From the NCBI GenBank assembly GCA_017476545.1, contig JAFUZP010000023.1, positions 1-64,000 on the forward strand: DNA of 64,000 bases, in the 5' to 3' direction. The position numbers and the translations under genes are program-made. Each line of letters starts with the position of its first letter. Position 1 is the stretch's first letter. Below, one piece after another: positions 61,401 to 64,000 of the stretch. The notes beneath the pieces were generated by a model, which was not told where the DNA came from, made no database searches, and was given only the letters and a program-made list of their open reading frames with translations. The DNA is from Alloprevotella sp. GTDB taxonomy: Bacteria > Bacteroidota > Bacteroidia > Bacteroidales > Bacteroidaceae.

Positions 61401-61456
61401 GGGATTTTTCTCCCGTTCGCTTGGGAAAAATTTCCCGGCCGCCCGGGAGAAATCCC
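61401..61456 (+). repeat. 22-bp periodic dyad array, GGGA/TCCC family, 3 units
   Basis: GGGATTTTTCTCCC (61401), GGGAAAAATTTCCC (61423) and GGGAGAAATCCC (61445), starts exactly 22 bp apart. The first and third are also roughly inverse complements of each other. It is a fourth unrelated core with the same period. It lies between the PstS-like gene and the promoter of the TPR gene; 61252-61400 and 61457-61575 hold nothing else that I recognise. Confidence 0.75.
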
Positions 61457-61575
61457 AAACGGGGTGGACAATACGAAATGCGGCATTCCGGGGCGCGCTT
61501 GGGGGCACGATATCCTGTTTTTCCCCGCTCCACGTAACAGAATGCTCCATCGGGCGAAAAATATGGCGGGAAAGA

Positions 61576-61607
61576 TTTCGGCAGACGGGGAATAATTGTT
61601 ACTTTTG
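61576..61607 (+). promoter_or_regulatory. Promoter of the TPR protein gene
   Basis: TTTC (61576-61579), 20 bp, TACTTTTG (61600-61607). The -33 part has one mismatch. The leader would be about 145 nt. Confidence 0.6.
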
Positions 61608-61758
61608 CCCGCAATTGCGTGCGCGCGACCGCCGTGCGGGGAGAGAAGAAAACGGAAAAACGGAACAGCAACTTCCCCATCTTCGCTCCGTCTAACAGGC
61701 AGAAGCCGGGTACGAACGCAGCCGGACATAGAACAATCACCAAAATAAAAACGAGAGT

Positions 61759-63237
61759 ATGAAAAGGAACTTTTTCAAAACGCTAGCCCTTGCAGCCGTT
61801 CTCTTTGCGGGCAGCAGCGCGCGGGCGCAGATTACGAAAGGTTACGATGTAGCGCCGATGGATCCGCTGGTGGCACAGATGTGCAACCAGGTTATCGACC
61901 TGCAGATGGATGACCCCGACCAAGCGAACAAAATCTTTACCAAAGCACTGAAGAAAGTCAGCAAGGACAAGGACCAGCTCATCAGTGTGGGCGATTTCTT
62001 CCTTGAGAAGAAAGTCTATCAGGTGGCCAAGATGTGCGCCGACCAAGTGTATAAGTTAGACCCGACCTACGTCCCCGGCCTCATGTTCGCCGGCCAGGTG
62101 AACAAGGCGCGCGGCTTCGCCACAGGTAACGAGACCTTCTTCGGCCTCGCCGGGCAGAAGTACGAGGAAGTACTGGCCATCGATCCCAACAATATCGCCG
62201 CTTTGCGCCAGAACGTGACCATCTACAAGCAGGTGAACCCCGCTGCTGCGGAGGATTACCTGACGAAGATCGTCGCTCTGAACCCCGACGATTATACCGT
62301 TGAGAAGGACTTGGGCGACATCCGTTACGGTCTCGGACAGTACACGGACGCCGCTACGCACTATAAGAAGTACTTCGAGCTCTGCCCCGCCGACGATATG
62401 GACGAACTCGCCGCGCAGAACTATGCTATCTGCATTTCCTCCTCGCACGACTTCCAGCAGCTCGGTGAGGTGTGCCGCAAGTTCCAGGAACGCTGGCCGG
62501 GCGACATGGTCTTCAAGCGCATGGTCTTCCTCTCCGATGTCTTCACAGGTGAGACGGAGAAGGCTGCCGAGAGCGTGAAGTACATCACGGAGCAGCAGTA
62601 TCCCGACTCCCTGTACGGCAACCTGGACTACAACCCCGCGATGAACTACTTCAAGAGCATTGGCGACCACACCAACGCCATTAAGTACGGAGAGAAGCTT
62701 ATCCAGGTGGATCCCGCCAACGTGAACACGTGGGCCGAGATTGCCAACCTCTACCTCCTTGACGGCAACAACGACGGTGCTATCGAGGCTTACAAGAAGT
62801 TCTTCGCTGCTTCTAAGGATGCTGAGGCTGCGGACTACTACCGCTTCGGCCGCGCTTACTTCTCTGCAAGCCGCGCCGAGGGCATCGCTCCCGAGAAGCA
62901 GGCCCAGCTCATCACAGAGGGCGATGCTGCCTTCCTGAAAGCCATCGAGCTCGACCCGGAAATGTACGCCGCAGGCTTCTGGCGCGGCCGTCTGCACATG
63001 ACTACCGACAAGCCGCAGAAGGAGGCGCACGATGCTTTCCTAGACCTGTTGAAACAGCTCGGCGACTATAATGAGGACGATGTGGAGGCCTTCCGCACTA
63101 CGGCCTACAATTACCTCGTCTTCTACTACGCCCAGAACGATGATAACGCCACGGCACTTCACTATACGAAGGAGTGGCTGAAGTTCCAGCCGGACAACGA
63201 GACCGCTACCTACTACAAGAGCGTGCTTGAGCAGTAA
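61759..63237 (+). CDS. TPR-repeat periplasmic protein
   Basis: 492 residues with a signal peptide (about 1-24, ending ARAQ) and about ten helical tetratricopeptide-like repeats, for example QYTDAATHYKKYFELCPADD, HTNAIKYGEKLIQVDPANVN and NDGAIEAYKKFFAASKDAEA. Probably a protein-interaction scaffold in the periplasm. In Bacteroidales it is the usual last member of the exbB-exbD-exbD-tonB-pstS group; here it also has its own promoter. Confidence 0.88.
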   Translation: MKRNFFKTLALAAVLFAGSSARAQITKGYDVAPMDPLVAQMCNQVIDLQMDDPDQANKIFTKALKKVSKDKDQLISVGDFFLEKKVYQVAKMCADQVYKLDPTYVPGLMFAGQVNKARGFATGNETFFGLAGQKYEEVLAIDPNNIAALRQNVTIYKQVNPAAAEDYLTKIVALNPDDYTVEKDLGDIRYGLGQYTDAATHYKKYFELCPADDMDELAAQNYAICISSSHDFQQLGEVCRKFQERWPGDMVFKRMVFLSDVFTGETEKAAESVKYITEQQYPDSLYGNLDYNPAMNYFKSIGDHTNAIKYGEKLIQVDPANVNTWAEIANLYLLDGNNDGAIEAYKKFFAASKDAEAADYYRFGRAYFSASRAEGIAPEKQAQLITEGDAAFLKAIELDPEMYAAGFWRGRLHMTTDKPQKEAHDAFLDLLKQLGDYNEDDVEAFRTTAYNYLVFYYAQNDDNATALHYTKEWLKFQPDNETATYYKSVLEQ

Positions 63238-63263
63238 TAGAAAGTTAAAATAAAGTAATAATT

Positions 63264-63353
63264 AAGGAGTAACAAGTAAACGTTAGTATAGCCATAGGCT
63301 GTCTGTATATCTCTGCACCGCGTGAGTATAAAAATCTTTACTTTTTACTCCTT
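63264..63353 (+). repeat. Long-range inverted repeat between the TPR and GH109 genes
   Basis: AAGGAGTAACAAGTAAA (63264-63280) is complementary to 63337-63353 with one mismatch in 17, separated by 56 nt. The second arm is followed by GCCTTTTAATTC. It could be a large-loop terminator of the TPR gene or a 5' leader structure of the next gene, whose ATG is 18 bp away. Confidence 0.6.
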
Positions 63354-63371
63354 GCCTTTTAATTCGTACAC

Positions 63372-64000
63372 ATGAAACTCCGCAACATCCTGTCCGCAGC
63401 CGCCCTCGCGCTGCTCATCGTCGGCCAAGGCTTCGCCCAGGCTACCAGCCCCTCCACCAAGTGGCATTGGGAGGAGGGCACTATCGTCATTGAAAACCCC
63501 GTACGCCCTGCCGACCAAAAGGACGTGCTCGAGCTCGCCGTTCCCAAGATGCAGAACGTGCGCGTGGCGTTTGTGGGTCTCGGCATGCGCGGCCCCGGTG
63601 CCGTTGAGCGTTTCTGCCTTATCCCCGGCGTTGAAATCGTTGCGCTCTGCGACTATGAAGAGAGCCGTGCGGCCCGTATGCAGCAGTTCCTGCGCAAGGC
63701 AGGTCTGCCCCCTGCAACTGTATATAGCGGTGCCAAGGGTTACGAAGCGCTCTGTCGCCGTCCGGACATCGACCTCGTATATGTGGCCACCGACTGGGAC
63801 CACCACTTCCCCGTGGCAAAGTGCGCCCTCGAGAACGGTAAGCACACTGCCATCGAAGTACCCTCCGCCATGAACCTCGAACAGTGCTGGGAACTCGTCA
63901 ATCTCAGTGAGAAGACGCGCAAGCACTGCATGATTTTGGAGAACTGCTGCTACGACTGGTTCGAACTCCGCACGCTCAACATGGCACAGGCAGGCGTTTT
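63372..64000 (+). CDS. Gfo/Idh/MocA family protein, GH109-like (partial)
   Basis: The first 209 codons; the gene runs off the window. The signal peptide ends near GQGFAQA, then comes an NAD-binding Rossmann fold: VRVAFVGLGMRGPGAVERF, VEIVALCDYEESRA and DLVYVATDWDHHFPVA, with HTAIEVPSA. The exported NAD-dependent fold is typical of GH109 alpha-N-acetylgalactosaminidases of Bacteroidales, which cleave terminal GalNAc from glycans by a redox mechanism. Other Gfo/Idh/MocA activities cannot be excluded from the N-terminal half. It may act on the same host glycans as the hexosaminidase-sialidase. Confidence 0.82.
   Translation, partial: MKLRNILSAAALALLIVGQGFAQATSPSTKWHWEEGTIVIENPVRPADQKDVLELAVPKMQNVRVAFVGLGMRGPGAVERFCLIPGVEIVALCDYEESRAARMQQFLRKAGLPPATVYSGAKGYEALCRRPDIDLVYVATDWDHHFPVAKCALENGKHTAIEVPSAMNLEQCWELVNLSEKTRKHCMILENCCYDWFELRTLNMAQAGV

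Overview
The window is a gene-dense, GC-rich chromosomal segment of a member of the order Bacteroidales, possibly Prevotellaceae or a relative. The evidence is the Bacteroidota-type promoter (TTTG about 20 bp upstream of TAnnTTTG) in front of many operons, A-rich leaders in place of strong Shine-Dalgarno sites, and typical Bacteroidales gene sets: a DPP7-like S46 peptidase, a C10 cysteine protease, purH-mreBCD-mrdA-rodA, a DAHP synthase/chorismate mutase fusion, and exbB-exbD-exbD-tonB-pstS-TPR. The species cannot be fixed from sequence reading alone. I found no tRNA, rRNA, CRISPR array or transposase gene.

Layout. 1-2.6 kb: secreted dipeptidyl peptidase and a flavodoxin. 2.7-9.7 kb (minus): an elongasome operon led by a purH reduced to its IMP cyclohydrolase domain. 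9.9-12.1 kb (minus): rsmD, DUF3822, VanZ-like and DUF4250 genes. 12.2-17.6 kb: a 1680-residue hexosaminidase-sialidase fusion. 18.1-23.4 kb (minus): queA, DUF1934, C10 protease and cardiolipin synthase, bracketed by two inverted copies of a ~249-bp non-coding repeat. 23.9-30.3 kb (minus): helicase, Gate-domain permease, porin, two FMN-binding proteins, aroB and thioesterase. 30.4-34.7 kb (plus): the aromatic amino acid operon pheA-aminotransferase-aroF/CM-tyrA behind a Phe/Tyr leader peptide and attenuator. 34.7-36.2 kb: a repeat-rich intergenic region, a short ORF and an unknown Cys-rich protein. 36.3-39.8 kb (minus): TonB-dependent receptor and DUF554. 39.9-45.7 kb (plus): an efflux operon without its ATPase. 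45.9-54.3 kb (minus): ackA, pta, efp, murF, acyl-CoA dehydrogenase and etfAB, the etf pair being split by a small DUF559 element with 42-bp inverted termini. 54.5-56.5 kb (minus): coiled-coil lipoprotein and ilvE. 57-64 kb (plus): TonB energising operon, PstS-like lipoprotein, TPR protein, and a GH109-like gene running off the window.

Three things stand out. (1) Long intergenic regions carry short arrays of 12-15 bp dyad-symmetric sequences with an exact 22-bp period. I count about 33 units in ten arrays and four unrelated core sequences (TAACCC/GGGTTA, GTTCC/GGAAC, GGAAG/CTTCC, GGGA/TCCC); period and symmetry are kept while the sequence changes. (2) The aromatic operon has a complete leader-peptide attenuator: eight aromatic codons in nine and three mutually exclusive RNA helices. 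(3) A DUF559 endonuclease-like gene with 42-bp terminal inverted repeats sits exactly between etfB and etfA and now supplies etfA with its start codon and first ~25 codons.
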